Source of the DNA: Rhizomonospora bruguierae
GTDB taxonomy: Bacteria > Actinomycetota > Actinomycetes > Mycobacteriales > Micromonosporaceae
Assembly (NCBI RefSeq): GCF_018397995.1
Contig: NZ_BBQH01000078.1
Location: forward strand, 1 to 64,000
DNA: 64,000 bases
Direction: 5' to 3'
A program made the position numbers and the translations under genes. The number at the start of each line of letters is the position of its first letter. Within the stretch, counting starts at the first letter, position 1. Positions 36,393-45,310 of this stretch are shown piece after piece. Under the pieces are notes generated by a model. The model was given only the letters and a program-made list of their open reading frames with translations, did no database searches and was not told the origin of the DNA.

Positions 36393-36967
36393 GCCGTCCG
36401 TCCGAGGTGGGCGGTCAGGGTCGCGTCGAGCAGCGCGGCCGGGTCGGTCGCGCCGGTCGCGAGGGGGAGGCTGCCCCAGTACCACAGTTGGGCGATGCCG
36501 TGCAGGCTGGCCCAGAGGGCTCCCGCGACGACCCGGGCCGGCGGCTCGGGCTCGGGCCGGATCCGCGCCACGAGGTCGGTGAGGAGCTGGAAGAGGGGCA
36601 GGCTGACGTCGCGGAGCCCCAGGTGGCCGCTTTCCAGCAGGTCGTGGCGGAACATCAGCTCGTACCGGCCGCGATGGGCGGCTGCGAAGTCCAGGTAGAC
36701 CCGGGCCAGCGTGGCGAGCCGGGCGCGTGGGTCGCCGGGCGCCTCGACCAGTGCGGCGCTCACCTGGGCGGTGAGGTGGGTGAATCCGTCGCGGGCGATC
36801 GCCGACAGCAGTTCGAGGTGGGTGGGGAAGTAGCGGCGCGGTGCGCCATGCGAGACGCCGGCGGATCGGGCGATCTCGCGCAGCGACGCCGCGGACGGGC
36901 CGCCGCGCTCGATCAGTTCGCCGCCGACCCGGATGAGGCGCGCGCGCAGATCCTCGTCAGCTTGCAT
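36389..36967 (-). CDS. TetR-family regulator of the PlsC gene
   Basis: 192 aa. TetR helix-turn-helix at about 25-50 (SLREIARSAGVSHGAPRRYF) and a TetR_C-type effector domain. The start codon lies inside its own predicted operator, so the transcript is probably leaderless and tightly autorepressed. It is coupled to the PlsC-family gene and divergent from the cst-like operon by 210 bp. Confidence 0.9.
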   Translation of the reverse strand: MQADEDLRARLIRVGGELIERGGPSAASLREIARSAGVSHGAPRRYFPTHLELLSAIARDGFTHLTAQVSAALVEAPGDPRARLATLARVYLDFAAAHRGRYELMFRHDLLESGHLGLRDVSLPLFQLLTDLVARIRPEPEPPARVVAGALWASLHGIAQLWYWGSLPLATGATDPAALLDATLTAHLGRTA

Positions 36968-37002
36968 AGACAGTGTCTACCAGGGTTGGTAGACACTGTC
37001 TA
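36967..37002. promoter_or_regulatory. Double TetR palindrome at the start codon
   Basis: A perfect 16-bp inverted repeat (36967-36982 with 36987-37002) separated by 4 bp. Each arm is itself close to a palindrome, TAGACAGTGTCTA and TAGACACTGTCTA. It abuts the TetR ATG. Confidence 0.85.
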
Positions 37003-37094
37003 CGTGCGGCCCTCCGTGACGGCGACGGCTGGTTCCGGCCCGGCGTGTGCGGCGAAGGGCGGTGGCCGCGGGCGGTCGGTACCCGGAGGAATTG

Positions 37095-37110
37095 ATACCC
37101 CGGGGGGTAT
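37095..37110. promoter_or_regulatory. CsoR/CstR-type operator upstream of the regulator
   Basis: ATACCCC-GG-GGGGTAT, a perfect 7-bp inverted repeat, 67 bp before the regulator gene. An almost identical element occurs at 37543-37558. Confidence 0.8.
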
Positions 37111-37177
37111 GTTGCTATGGTCGTACGTGGCAACCGGGCAAGCGGGCGCGGGGGTCTGGTGACCAGGAGGTGGCGAG

Positions 37178-37447
37178 ATGAAGCTGCGGCCGGAGATGAC
37201 GGGCGACGCGCTGACCCGGCTCAAGCGGGCGCGCGGGCAGCTCAACGCCGTGATCGAGATGATCGAGGGCGGCGAGGACTGCCGCGCCGCGCTGACCCAG
37301 CTCGCCGCCGTGTCCAAGGCGATCGACCGAGCCGGCTACAAGATCATCGCGTCGGGGATGCGGCACTGCTCGGCCGCGCGCGACCGCGGTGAGCAGCCGG
37401 AGATGACCGAAGAGGAACTGGAGAAGCTGTTCCTGGCCCTGTCGTGA
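37178..37447 (+). CDS. CsoR-family persulfide sensor (CstR-like)
   Basis: 89 aa, DUF156 fold. Two cysteines, Cys35 (GGEDC) and Cys64 (MRHC), match the pair in CstR and CsoR. The copper-binding His of CsoR, four residues before the second Cys, is Gly60 here, so Cu(I) sensing is unlikely. The spacing and the sequence ASGMRHCSAA resemble Staphylococcus CstR, which forms di- and trisulfides under sulfide stress. The downstream genes are all sulfur-handling, which agrees. It probably represses its own operon through the two 16-bp operators. Confidence 0.85.
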   Translation: MKLRPEMTGDALTRLKRARGQLNAVIEMIEGGEDCRAALTQLAAVSKAIDRAGYKIIASGMRHCSAARDRGEQPEMTEEELEKLFLALS

Positions 37448-37542
37448 CCCGCGACGCCTGATGTTCGCGCCCGGGCCGTGATGTGCGGCCTGGGCGGGCA
37501 AGTCGCACATGAGTTCGACCAAGAGACGAGACTGTCCGCTGC

Positions 37543-37558
37543 ATACCCCCCGGGGTAT
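37543..37558. promoter_or_regulatory. Second CsoR/CstR-type operator
   Basis: ATACCCC-CC-GGGGTAT, the complement form of the site at 37095-37110. It lies 25 bp before the persulfide dioxygenase gene, so this gene probably has its own controlled promoter. Confidence 0.8.
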
Positions 37559-37582
37559 GTGGCGAAGGAGAGGAGCAGGGGA

Positions 37583-38980
37583 GTGGCAGTGCAGGTATCG
37601 GTCATCGCGACCTCGTCCCTGGGCGACCGCAGCTACCTGGCCACGGACGGCCGGGTGGCGGTGGTGGTGGACCCGCAGCGGGACATCGACCGGATCGTGT
37701 ACCTCGCCGGCGAGCGGGGCGTGCGGATCAGCCACGTGGTCGAGACCCACATCCACAACGATTACGTCTCCGGTGGCCTCGAACTGGCCCGGGTGACCGG
37801 TGCCCGGTACCTGGTGGCCGCGGCCGACGAGGTCGGGTTCGACCGGGTGCCGGTCGCCGACGGCGACGTGGTCGACGTGTCGGACGGGCTGCGCATCCGG
37901 GTGGTGGCCACGCCCGGGCACACGTTCCACCACCTGTCGTACGTGCTCGACGAGGCCGGCGACGACGGCTGGTCGGCGGCCGGCGTGTTCACCGGCGGGT
38001 CGCTGCTGTTCGGCACCACCGGGCGCACCGACCTGCTCGGTCAGCAGTACGCCCACGAACTGGCCCACCACCAGCACGCCTCCGCGCGACGGCTGGCCGA
38101 CCTGCTGCCCGACGGCGCGCGGGTCTGGCCCACCCACGGGTTCGGCAGCTTCTGCTCCGCGAGCCAGGCCGACGCACCGGAGTCGACCATCGGCGGGGAG
38201 AAGCGGAGCAACCCGGTGTTCCGGCTGGCCGCCGACCGGTTCGTCACCGAGACCCTCGCCGGCCTCGACGCCTACCCGGCGTACTACGCGCACATGGGCG
38301 TGGCCAACGCCGCCGGTCCGGCACCGGTGGACCTCACCCCGGTCACCCGGGCCGACGCCGGCGAACTGCGCGCCCGGATCGCGGCCGGGGAATGGGTGGT
38401 CGACCTGCGCCACCGCAAGGCGTACGCCACCTCGCATCTGGCCGGCACGGTCAGCCTCGGCCTCGACGGGCCGATGTCGACCTGGCTCGGCTGGCTGATC
38501 GACTGGGGCGTCCCGATCACCCTCCTGGCCGAGACGCCGGAGCAGGTCGCCGACGCCCAGCGGGAACTGGTGCGGATCGGCATCGACCGGCCCGCCGCCC
38601 AGGCCACCGGGCAGCCCGAGCAGTGGGCGACCGACCGGGCCGACCTGCGCCGGCTGACCGTCGCCGACTTCCCGGCCCTCGCGGCCGCGCGGGCCGGCGA
38701 CACCCCCCACGGGCTGCCCGCCCCGCAGGTCGTCCTCGACGTGCGGATGACCGACGAGTGGAACGCCGGCCACATCGACGGCGCGGTACACGTCCCGCTT
38801 CCCGATCTGCCGAAGCGGCTGGCCGACGTGCCCGCCGGGGCGGTGTGGGTGCACTGCGGCTCCGGCTACCGCGCCACCGCCGCCGCCTCCCTGCTGGCCA
38901 ACGCCGGCCGCGAGGTCGTCCTGATCGACGACATGTTCGACCGGGCCGACCAGGCCGGTGTACGGATGGCCGCAGCCTGA
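37583..38980 (+). CDS. Persulfide dioxygenase-rhodanese fusion (CstB-like)
   Basis: 465 aa from a GTG with GGAG-rich upstream sequence (a GTG at 37589 is also possible). Residues about 1-240 are an ETHE1-type metallo-beta-lactamase domain with THIHNDY and ATPGHTFHH as non-haem iron ligands. Residues about 255-345 are a rhodanese fold with no Cys (DLRHRKAY), a pseudo-rhodanese. Residues about 385-465 are an active rhodanese with CGSGYR. The same MBL/pseudo-rhodanese/rhodanese order is known for CstB, which oxidises persulfides to thiosulfate. Role: removal of reactive sulfur. Confidence 0.9.
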   Translation: MAVQVSVIATSSLGDRSYLATDGRVAVVVDPQRDIDRIVYLAGERGVRISHVVETHIHNDYVSGGLELARVTGARYLVAAADEVGFDRVPVADGDVVDVSDGLRIRVVATPGHTFHHLSYVLDEAGDDGWSAAGVFTGGSLLFGTTGRTDLLGQQYAHELAHHQHASARRLADLLPDGARVWPTHGFGSFCSASQADAPESTIGGEKRSNPVFRLAADRFVTETLAGLDAYPAYYAHMGVANAAGPAPVDLTPVTRADAGELRARIAAGEWVVDLRHRKAYATSHLAGTVSLGLDGPMSTWLGWLIDWGVPITLLAETPEQVADAQRELVRIGIDRPAAQATGQPEQWATDRADLRRLTVADFPALAAARAGDTPHGLPAPQVVLDVRMTDEWNAGHIDGAVHVPLPDLPKRLADVPAGAVWVHCGSGYRATAAASLLANAGREVVLIDDMFDRADQAGVRMAAA

Positions 38981-39012
38981 CCGGCCGGCTCACTTCTTTG
39001 GGAGACAGACCG

Positions 39013-39603
39013 ATGACCACGCCCACCCCCTCGACCCTCGACGCGGCGACCCTGCGCGAGCTGATCGCCACGGGCCGGCCGCCGCGGCTGCTCGACGTGC
39101 GCACCCCCGGTGAATTCGAGACCGCCCACATCCCCGGCGCCTATAACGTCCCACTGGAGCTGCTCAGGGAACACCGCGCGGAGCTGCGTAACCACCTCGA
39201 CGAGGACGTCGTGCTGATCTGCCGCTCCGGCGTCCGCGCCACCCAGGCCGGGCAGACCCTCGCCGCCGTCGGCCTGCCCAACCTCAAGGTCCTCGACGGC
39301 GGCATGCTCGCCTGGCAGGCCGCCAACGCGCCCACCAGGCAGGGCCGGCGGCGCTGGGACCTGGAACGGCAGGTCCGGCTCGTCGCCGGCGCCATCGTCC
39401 TGGCCGGCGTCGTGGGCTCGGTGTTCGTGCCGGGCCTGGTCTGGGTCGCCGGGTTCGTCGGCGCCGGACTGGCCTTCGCCGGGATCACCAACACCTGCGC
39501 GATGGGCATGCTACTCAGCCGGCTGCCGTACAACCGGGGCGCCAGCTGCGATCTGGACACCATCGTCGGCCACCTGCGCGGCAGCGCCGGGAAACCGTCG
39601 TGA
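39013..39603 (+). CDS. Rhodanese with DUF2892 membrane tail
   Basis: 196 aa. The rhodanese domain (LLDVRTPGEFETAHIPGA; active loop CRSGVRA) occupies residues about 8-105. After a basic linker come two membrane helices and a DUF2892-type end (FAGITNTCAMGMLLSRLPYN). It likely passes sulfane sulfur at the membrane. The gene lies 32 bp after the fusion gene and overlaps the TauE start by 4 bp. Confidence 0.88.
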   Translation: MTTPTPSTLDAATLRELIATGRPPRLLDVRTPGEFETAHIPGAYNVPLELLREHRAELRNHLDEDVVLICRSGVRATQAGQTLAAVGLPNLKVLDGGMLAWQAANAPTRQGRRRWDLERQVRLVAGAIVLAGVVGSVFVPGLVWVAGFVGAGLAFAGITNTCAMGMLLSRLPYNRGASCDLDTIVGHLRGSAGKPS

Positions 39604-40469
39604 CCACCCTCGCCCTCGTGCTCACCGTCGCCGGAGCGGTGCTGATCGGCGTCAGCCTCGGCCTGCTCGGCGGCGGCGGTTCGATCCTCGCCGTGCCGCT
39701 ACTGGTCTACGTCGCCGGCCTGCCGGCCAAGGAGGCCATCGCCACCTCGCTGCTCGTCGTCGGCGCCACCAGCGCCGTCGGTGTCCTGCCGCACGCCCGC
39801 GCCCACCGCGTGCGGTGGCGTACCGGGCTGGTCTTCGGCCTGGCCGGCATGGCCGGCGCCTACGCCGGCGGCCGGGTCGCCGCGATCATCCCGGCGGCGT
39901 TCCTGCTCACCGGCTTCGCGATCATGATGTTGGCCACCGCGGTCGCGATGATCCGTGCACGGCGTACCGCCGAGGGGCGGCCGGTGCCGCGCGAGTTGCC
40001 GGTGGTGCGGGTGGTCCTCGACGGGGTGGTGGTCGGCCTGGTCACCGGGCTGGTCGGCGCCGGCGGCGGCTTCCTCGTGGTGCCCGCCCTCGCCCTGCTC
40101 GGCGGCCTGCCGATGCCGGTCGCGGTCGGCACCTCGCTGGTCGTCATCGCCATGAAATCCTTCGCCGGCCTGGCCGGTTACCTCGCCAGCGTGCCCATCA
40201 ACCGGGGGCTGGCCGCCGCGGTCACCGCCGCCGCCATCGCCGGCAGCCTGCTCGGCGGGCGGCTCGCCGGACGGGTGCCGGCCGACCTGCTCCGCAAGAC
40301 GTTCGGCTGGTTCGTCGTGCTGATGGGCGTCTTCGTCCTCGCCCAGCAGCTTCCCGCGGAACTGCGGTCGAACCCGTTTCTCTGGACGGCCCTGCCGGTG
40401 GTCGCCGCCGTGGTGGTCGCCACTCTCCTGCGGCTACCGCAGGCCCGGAGGGGTCCCCACGGCGGGTGA
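39600..40469 (+). CDS. TauE/SafE-family sulfite/sulfur-compound exporter
   Basis: 289 aa. Eight or so hydrophobic helices in two homologous halves, each with a Gly-rich GLLGGGGS or GLVGAGGG motif typical of TauE. GTG start within the rhodanese stop codon. In the cst locus of Staphylococcus TauE exports sulfite or a related sulfur acid. The C terminus overlaps the convergent PAP2 gene by 36 bp. Confidence 0.88.
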   Translation: MTTLALVLTVAGAVLIGVSLGLLGGGGSILAVPLLVYVAGLPAKEAIATSLLVVGATSAVGVLPHARAHRVRWRTGLVFGLAGMAGAYAGGRVAAIIPAAFLLTGFAIMMLATAVAMIRARRTAEGRPVPRELPVVRVVLDGVVVGLVTGLVGAGGGFLVVPALALLGGLPMPVAVGTSLVVIAMKSFAGLAGYLASVPINRGLAAAVTAAAIAGSLLGGRLAGRVPADLLRKTFGWFVVLMGVFVLAQQLPAELRSNPFLWTALPVVAAVVVATLLRLPQARRGPHGG

Positions 40470-41054
40470 ATCGGCGACGGCCGTGGCGCGGGGCCGCAGC
40501 AGGGGTCGCAGCCGGGTGCCGTCCAGCCGATCCAGGGCGGCGATGAGCGGCCGGCGGGCGATCAGGTAGCCGAGCAGGGTCACGCTGGCGCCGACCGCGA
40601 AACCGGCCAGCACGTCGGCCGGGTAGTGCGCCCCGATGTAGATCCGGGCGAAGCCCATCCCCGCGGCGGCGACCGTGGCCAGCAGTCCAACCTGCCAGCT
40701 GACCAGCAGCAGACCGGCCGCGACGGCACCGGCCATGGTGGCGTGGTCCGACGGGAACGACGGGTCGGTGGTCCGGTCGGCCAGGACCAGGATGCCGGGC
40801 AGGGTGGAGTACGGGCGCGGCTCGTGCACGGCGGACACGATCGGCTGGTTCACCACCACCGCGAGCAGCATGCCCACGGGTGCCCACACCGCCGCCGGCA
40901 GTCCCGCGCCCCGCCGGCGGGCAACCCACCAGCCGGCGAGCAGCAGAACGGCGAACAGCACCACACCGTACTTCGCGTAGCCGGCCAGCGGGGCGTGCAA
41001 CCATGGCGTGGCCCGGGCCAGTTCGTTGATCTCCATGAAGAGCCGGGTGTCCAT
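40434..41054 (-). CDS. PAP2-family phosphatase (BcrC/PgpB-like)
   Basis: 206 aa with about five membrane helices. The three acid-phosphatase motifs are present: HEPRPYS, PSDHATMAG (PSxH) and ARIYIGAHYPADVLAG. Likely an undecaprenyl-diphosphate or lipid phosphate phosphatase. The ATG at 41054 has GGAGGG 5 nt upstream. It is divergent from the response regulator, which may control it, as BcrC-like enzymes are often under envelope-stress systems. Confidence 0.88.
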   Translation of the reverse strand: MDTRLFMEINELARATPWLHAPLAGYAKYGVVLFAVLLLAGWWVARRRGAGLPAAVWAPVGMLLAVVVNQPIVSAVHEPRPYSTLPGILVLADRTTDPSFPSDHATMAGAVAAGLLLVSWQVGLLATVAAAGMGFARIYIGAHYPADVLAGFAVGASVTLLGYLIARRPLIAALDRLDGTRLRPLLRPRATAVADSPAVGTPPGLR

Positions 41055-41176
41055 GCTGTCCCTCCGCCGTCCGGGTCGACGTGCCGACCGTAGGCAGCCG
41101 GACATGAAGGCCAGATGAAGACCACCGGCGGTGTGCTGCACTGGTGGCGGGGTTGACCGGTGGACAAGGGGGCGGC

Positions 41177-41854
41177 GTGCGGGTCCTGGTGGTGGAGGAC
41201 GAACAGCGGCTGGCCGGCATGCTCGCCCGAGGGCTGCGCGAAGCCGGACACACCGCCGATGTCCGGTACACCGGCTCGGAAGGGCTGCTCGCCGCCGCGG
41301 TCGGCACCTACGACGCGGTGGTGCTGGATGTCATGCTGCCCGGCCTCGACGGCACGCGGGTCTGCCGCACCCTGCGCCGGCAGGGCCACCGGGTGCCGGT
41401 GCTGATGCTGACCGCCCGCGGTGACGTCCCCGACCGGGTCGCCGGCCTCGACGCCGGCGCCGACGACTACCTGGCCAAGCCGTTCTCCTTCGATGAACTC
41501 CTGGCCCGGCTCCGCGCCCTGCACCGCCGCTCCGCCGGCCCGCCCGCCGCCGAGGTCCGCGCCGGTGACCTGCTGCTCGACCCCGCCCGCCGGCGGGTGT
41601 TCCGCGGCGACACGGAGATCGACCTGTCCGCCCGGGAGTTCGACATCCTCGCCCTGCTGCTGACCCGCGCGGGGGAGTGCCTGACCCGGTACCAGATCCT
41701 CGACGAGGTGTGGGACGGCGAGACGGACATCCGCTCCAACGTCATCGACGTGCACGTCGCCACCCTCCGCACCAAGGTCGACAAGCCGTTCGGCCGGCAC
41801 GCCATCGAAACCCTTCGCGGCGTCGGCTACCGGCTCCGCCCCGACGGCGGCTGA
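41177..41854 (+). CDS. OmpR-family response regulator
   Basis: 225 aa from a GTG with a GGGGG run upstream. The receiver domain has the acidic pair ED at 7-8, phospho-acceptor Asp51 (VVLDVMLPG) and the KPF lysine. The winged-helix domain ends in VIDVHVATLRTKVD and LRGVGYRL. It is paired with the kinase that starts 1 bp after its stop. Confidence 0.95.
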   Translation: MRVLVVEDEQRLAGMLARGLREAGHTADVRYTGSEGLLAAAVGTYDAVVLDVMLPGLDGTRVCRTLRRQGHRVPVLMLTARGDVPDRVAGLDAGADDYLAKPFSFDELLARLRALHRRSAGPPAAEVRAGDLLLDPARRRVFRGDTEIDLSAREFDILALLLTRAGECLTRYQILDEVWDGETDIRSNVIDVHVATLRTKVDKPFGRHAIETLRGVGYRLRPDGG

Positions 41855-41855
41855 C

Positions 41856-43331
41856 ATGCCGCGGCGTCGCCGATGGGCTACGCGGTGGGGCCGGCTGCCG
41901 CTGCGCGTCCGGCTGGTCGCCGGCTTCGCCGCCGCGATGCTGGTGGTCCTCACCGGCGCCGGGGCCTTCGTCTACCTGCGCGTCCGCTACGCGCTCGACC
42001 TGCGCCTCGACGACGACCTGGCGGCCCAGTCCGCGCAGCTCACCGACGCCGTCCGCACCGGCGCGCCCCTGCACACGGCCGTCCGAAGCGAACCGGGGGA
42101 GTACTGGCAGCTTCTCGACTCCGGCAACCACGTCCTCGCCACCAGCCCCGACCTACCCGCCGGGTCCCTGCTCACCCACGGGCAACTCGACCGGGCGCTG
42201 CGCGAGCCGCTCCGGGCCGACCGGGGCACCCTGCTCCCCATCAGCCCGCGCCCGCTGCGCCTGTACGCGGTGCCCATCCAGCCCGGTGCCGGGCCGGCGG
42301 CGGGGCAACCCGCGGTCACCGTCGCCGCGGTCCGCCGCGACCAGCGCGACGAGGCCCTGCGGGAACTCATCGGCCAACTGGTCCTGGCCAACCTCGCCGC
42401 CCTCGCCATCGCGTCCCTGGTCGGCTACCGCCTCGCCCGCGCCGCCCTCATCCCCGTCGAGCGCTACCGCGGCGAGGCCGCCCGCATCGCCGCCGGCGCC
42501 ACCGGTGTACGCCTCGCCGTCCCCGCCACCGACGACGAGGTCGCCCGGCTCGGCCGCACCCTCAACGACATGCTCACCGCCCTGGAGACCGCGCTGGACC
42601 GGGAACGGCAGTTCATCAACGACGCCAGCCACGAACTGCGCACCCCGCTGACCCTGCTGGCCACCGAACTCGAACTCGCGCTCCGCCGCCCCCGCACCAC
42701 CGCCGAACTGGAACGGGCCCTGCGCGGCGCCGCCGCCGACACCGCCGACCTCATCGCCCTCGCCGACGACCTGCTCACCGTCGGCACCCAACCCGCCCAG
42801 GACGGCACCGCCCCGACCGTCGACCTCACCGCCCTGCTCACCGACCTGGTCGACCGCTACCGGACCAGCACCGGCGCCGACCCCGACACGCTGCGCTGCC
42901 ACGCCGAGCCGGGCCTGACCGTGCGCGGGGACGCCACCCGCCTCGGCCGGGCCGTCACCAACCTGATCGACAACGCCACCCGTTACGGCACACCCCCGAT
43001 CACCGTCACCGCCGAGCCCGTCGACGCTCTGGTGCGGATCACCGTCCAGGACACCGGACCCGGCATGAGTCCGGCATTCCTGCCGCGCGCCGCCGAACGC
43101 TTCCGCCGCGCCGATACCGCCCGCACCTCGGCCGGTACCGGCCTCGGCCTGTCCATCGTGGCGGCGATCGTCCGCGCCCACCACGGCGAACTGCGCATCT
43201 GCTCCGCGGGCGCCCACCACCGAATCGACGCCCGGACCGACGTGCCATGCGGGCACCCTGCCGTGGGCACCACGGTCACCCTGGTACTGCCTGGGCTGGT
43301 ACAGGGGGAGAGGCGGAGCCCGCCCGGATGA
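41856..43331 (+). CDS. Sensor histidine kinase, HAMP-HisKA-HATPase
   Basis: 491 aa. Membrane helices at about 21-43 and 172-193 enclose an extracellular sensor region of about 130 residues with no known fold. A HAMP segment follows, then the phospho-acceptor His259 in NDASHELRTPL, the N box NLIDNATRYG, and GPGM and GTGLGLSI of the ATPase. Its signal is unknown; the divergent PAP2 gene hints at the cell envelope. Confidence 0.95.
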   Translation: MPRRRRWATRWGRLPLRVRLVAGFAAAMLVVLTGAGAFVYLRVRYALDLRLDDDLAAQSAQLTDAVRTGAPLHTAVRSEPGEYWQLLDSGNHVLATSPDLPAGSLLTHGQLDRALREPLRADRGTLLPISPRPLRLYAVPIQPGAGPAAGQPAVTVAAVRRDQRDEALRELIGQLVLANLAALAIASLVGYRLARAALIPVERYRGEAARIAAGATGVRLAVPATDDEVARLGRTLNDMLTALETALDRERQFINDASHELRTPLTLLATELELALRRPRTTAELERALRGAAADTADLIALADDLLTVGTQPAQDGTAPTVDLTALLTDLVDRYRTSTGADPDTLRCHAEPGLTVRGDATRLGRAVTNLIDNATRYGTPPITVTAEPVDALVRITVQDTGPGMSPAFLPRAAERFRRADTARTSAGTGLGLSIVAAIVRAHHGELRICSAGAHHRIDARTDVPCGHPAVGTTVTLVLPGLVQGERRSPPG

Positions 43332-43366
43332 CGCCGGGCATACCGTTCCCTGCTCGGGGCAGGCGA

Positions 43367-43699
43367 TCAGGAGCGGGGCGCGTACATGATGATCGCGACG
43401 CCGACGAGACAGATGCCCGCGCCGAGCACGTCGTAGCGGTCGGGGCGGAACCTGTCCACGATGATGCCCCAGGCCAGGGAGCCGGCGACGAACACCCCGC
43501 CGTAGGCGGCCAGAATCCGGCCGAAGTTGGGGTCGGGCTGGAAGGTGGCGACGAAGCCGTACAGGCCGAGGGCGATGACCCCGGCGGCGATCCACCACAG
43601 GCCGCGGTGCTCGCGCCAGCCCTGCCAGACCAGCCAGGCTCCGCCGATCTCGAACAGCGCCGCCACGATGAACAGCACGATGGACCGGGCGATCACCAT
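43367..43699 (-). CDS. YnfA/UPF0060 family membrane protein
   Basis: 110 aa with four helices, matching Ynf[40 protein letters not shown] and [17 protein letters not shown]. Distantly related to small multidrug resistance transporters; function unproved. It converges with the kinase gene, 35 bp apart, and is divergent from the ABC pair. Confidence 0.93.
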   Translation of the reverse strand: MVIARSIVLFIVAALFEIGGAWLVWQGWREHRGLWWIAAGVIALGLYGFVATFQPDPNFGRILAAYGGVFVAGSLAWGIIVDRFRPDRYDVLGAGICLVGVAIIMYAPRS

Positions 43700-43766
43700 G
43701 GCGGCAGCCTACCGACGCCGGGCTCAGGACCGGATGAGCGATCTTGCGCGAGATAACCTGTCCGCG

Positions 43767-44642
43767 ATGATTCAGGCTCTCGGATTGACCAAGCGCTACG
43801 GGCGGGTACCGGCGGTGAACGGCGTGAGCTTCACCGCCCGGCCGGGCCGGGTGACGGGGTTTCTCGGGCTCAACGGGTCCGGCAAGACGACGACCCTGCG
43901 GATGCTGCTCGGACTGGTCCGGCCGACGGCCGGCGAGGCGCGGATCAACAACCGGCGCTTGCGCGACCTGAAACATCCGGTGCGGGAGGTTGGCGCGGTC
44001 CTCGAACAGGGAATCAGCCACCCCGGCCAGTCCGGCCGGGCGCACCTGGTGTCCCAGGCGATCCTGGCCGGTGTGGGCGGGTCCCGTGTCGACGCCCTGC
44101 TCGACCACGTCGGACTGACCCACGCGGCCGAGAAGCGCAGCGGCGACTACTCGTTGGGCATGCGGCAGCGGCTCGCGGTGGCCACCGCCCTGCTGGGCGA
44201 CCCGCCGACGCTCGTCCTCGACGAGCCGGCGAACGGCCTCGACCCCGAGGGCGTCGCCTGGCTGCGCGGGTTGCTGCGCGACCACGCCGACCGGGGCGGA
44301 ACCGTACTCATCTCCAGTCACCTGCTCGCCGAACTGGCGCAGCTCATCGACGACGTCGTGATCATCGTGACGGGGCTGGTGACCTGCGAGGCGCCGCTCA
44401 CCAGCCTCTACGGCGCCGCGGCCGGCCGGCTGCGGGTCCGCAGCCGCGACCAACGGCGGCTGTGGCAGGTGTTCGAAAGCGCCGGCGGGCGGGTCACGAG
44501 AAACGGGGACGCCCTGGAGGTGGTGGGCCTCACCGCGGAACACGCCGGCGAGATCGCCTTCCACGCACGCGTGCCGCTCCATGAGCTGGCCGTCGAGGCT
44601 CCGGACCTCGAACAGATCTTCCTCAACCTGGCGGGAAGCTGA
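43767..44642 (+). CDS. ABC transporter ATPase
   Basis: 291 aa from the ATG at 43767 (an in-frame ATG at 43734 is also possible). Walker A GLNGSGKTT (34-42), signature YSLGMRQRLAV, Walker B LVLDEPANGLD, switch His in SSHLLAEL. The long C-terminal domain is typical of ABC-2 export ATPases. The permease ATG overlaps its stop codon by one base. Confidence 0.92.
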   Translation: MIQALGLTKRYGRVPAVNGVSFTARPGRVTGFLGLNGSGKTTTLRMLLGLVRPTAGEARINNRRLRDLKHPVREVGAVLEQGISHPGQSGRAHLVSQAILAGVGGSRVDALLDHVGLTHAAEKRSGDYSLGMRQRLAVATALLGDPPTLVLDEPANGLDPEGVAWLRGLLRDHADRGGTVLISSHLLAELAQLIDDVVIIVTGLVTCEAPLTSLYGAAAGRLRVRSRDQRRLWQVFESAGGRVTRNGDALEVVGLTAEHAGEIAFHARVPLHELAVEAPDLEQIFLNLAGS

Positions 44643-45244
44643 TGCTCTCGATCGTCCGCAGCGACCTCTACCGGATGGCGACCATCCGATCCAGCCGGAT
44701 CTCGCTCGCCATCTTCACCGTTCTGAGCCTGCTCATCGGATGGGTCAACATCGACGGGTGGGGGCTGCTGGCGACCATGGGCGCTTTCGGACTCGCCGCC
44801 GTGCTTGTGGCCCAGCACCACCAGCACCGGACGGCGGTCCTGCTCTACCTGGCCACACCGAGGCGGGTGGCGGTGCTCACCGGCCAGGTGATCGCCGCGG
44901 CGGTCGTGGCCACGGGCTTCGTGGCGGTCAGCGGTCTCACCGTGCTCGCCAAGGGTGAGGTCGACCGGTACCAGCAGCTCCTGACCGTCGCGCCCGTCAT
45001 CGCGACCTTCGGGGCCGCCGGCGCGGCCGTCGTACGCCGGTCCACCTGGCTCTTCCTCGGTTGCGCGGGTTGGTTCATCGTCGTCGAGGGCCTGATCGCC
45101 AGGTTGGCGGCGCCGCTGCCGTTCTCCACGTTCCTCAGCGCCGGCTCCGGCGATCCGCGCAGCCTGCTGATCGCCTCGGTGTGGGCCGCCCTGGCGTTCG
45201 TCGCCGCGGCCGTCGCCGTCGGCCGCGATCTGACGGGCGATTAG
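44642..45244 (+). CDS. ABC transporter permease
   Basis: 200 aa, about five to six hydrophobic segments, with an N-terminal RSDLYRMATIRSSRI cytosolic start typical of ABC-2 permeases. Translationally coupled to the ATPase. Short for the class but shows no sign of truncation. Substrate unknown. Confidence 0.85.
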   Translation: MLSIVRSDLYRMATIRSSRISLAIFTVLSLLIGWVNIDGWGLLATMGAFGLAAVLVAQHHQHRTAVLLYLATPRRVAVLTGQVIAAAVVATGFVAVSGLTVLAKGEVDRYQQLLTVAPVIATFGAAGAAVVRRSTWLFLGCAGWFIVVEGLIARLAAPLPFSTFLSAGSGDPRSLLIASVWAALAFVAAAVAVGRDLTGD

Positions 45245-45310
45245 GAGCTACGGCGGCGGTGCGGGCAGATCCACGATCTCGCGGCGCTCATTGCCGGGTC
45301 GCCGCAGCGA

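Noticed and set aside
42153-44582. 809-aa minus-strand frame across the kinase and ABC ATPase
   Set aside because: Antisense shadow; the plus-strand kinase and ATPase motifs are complete.
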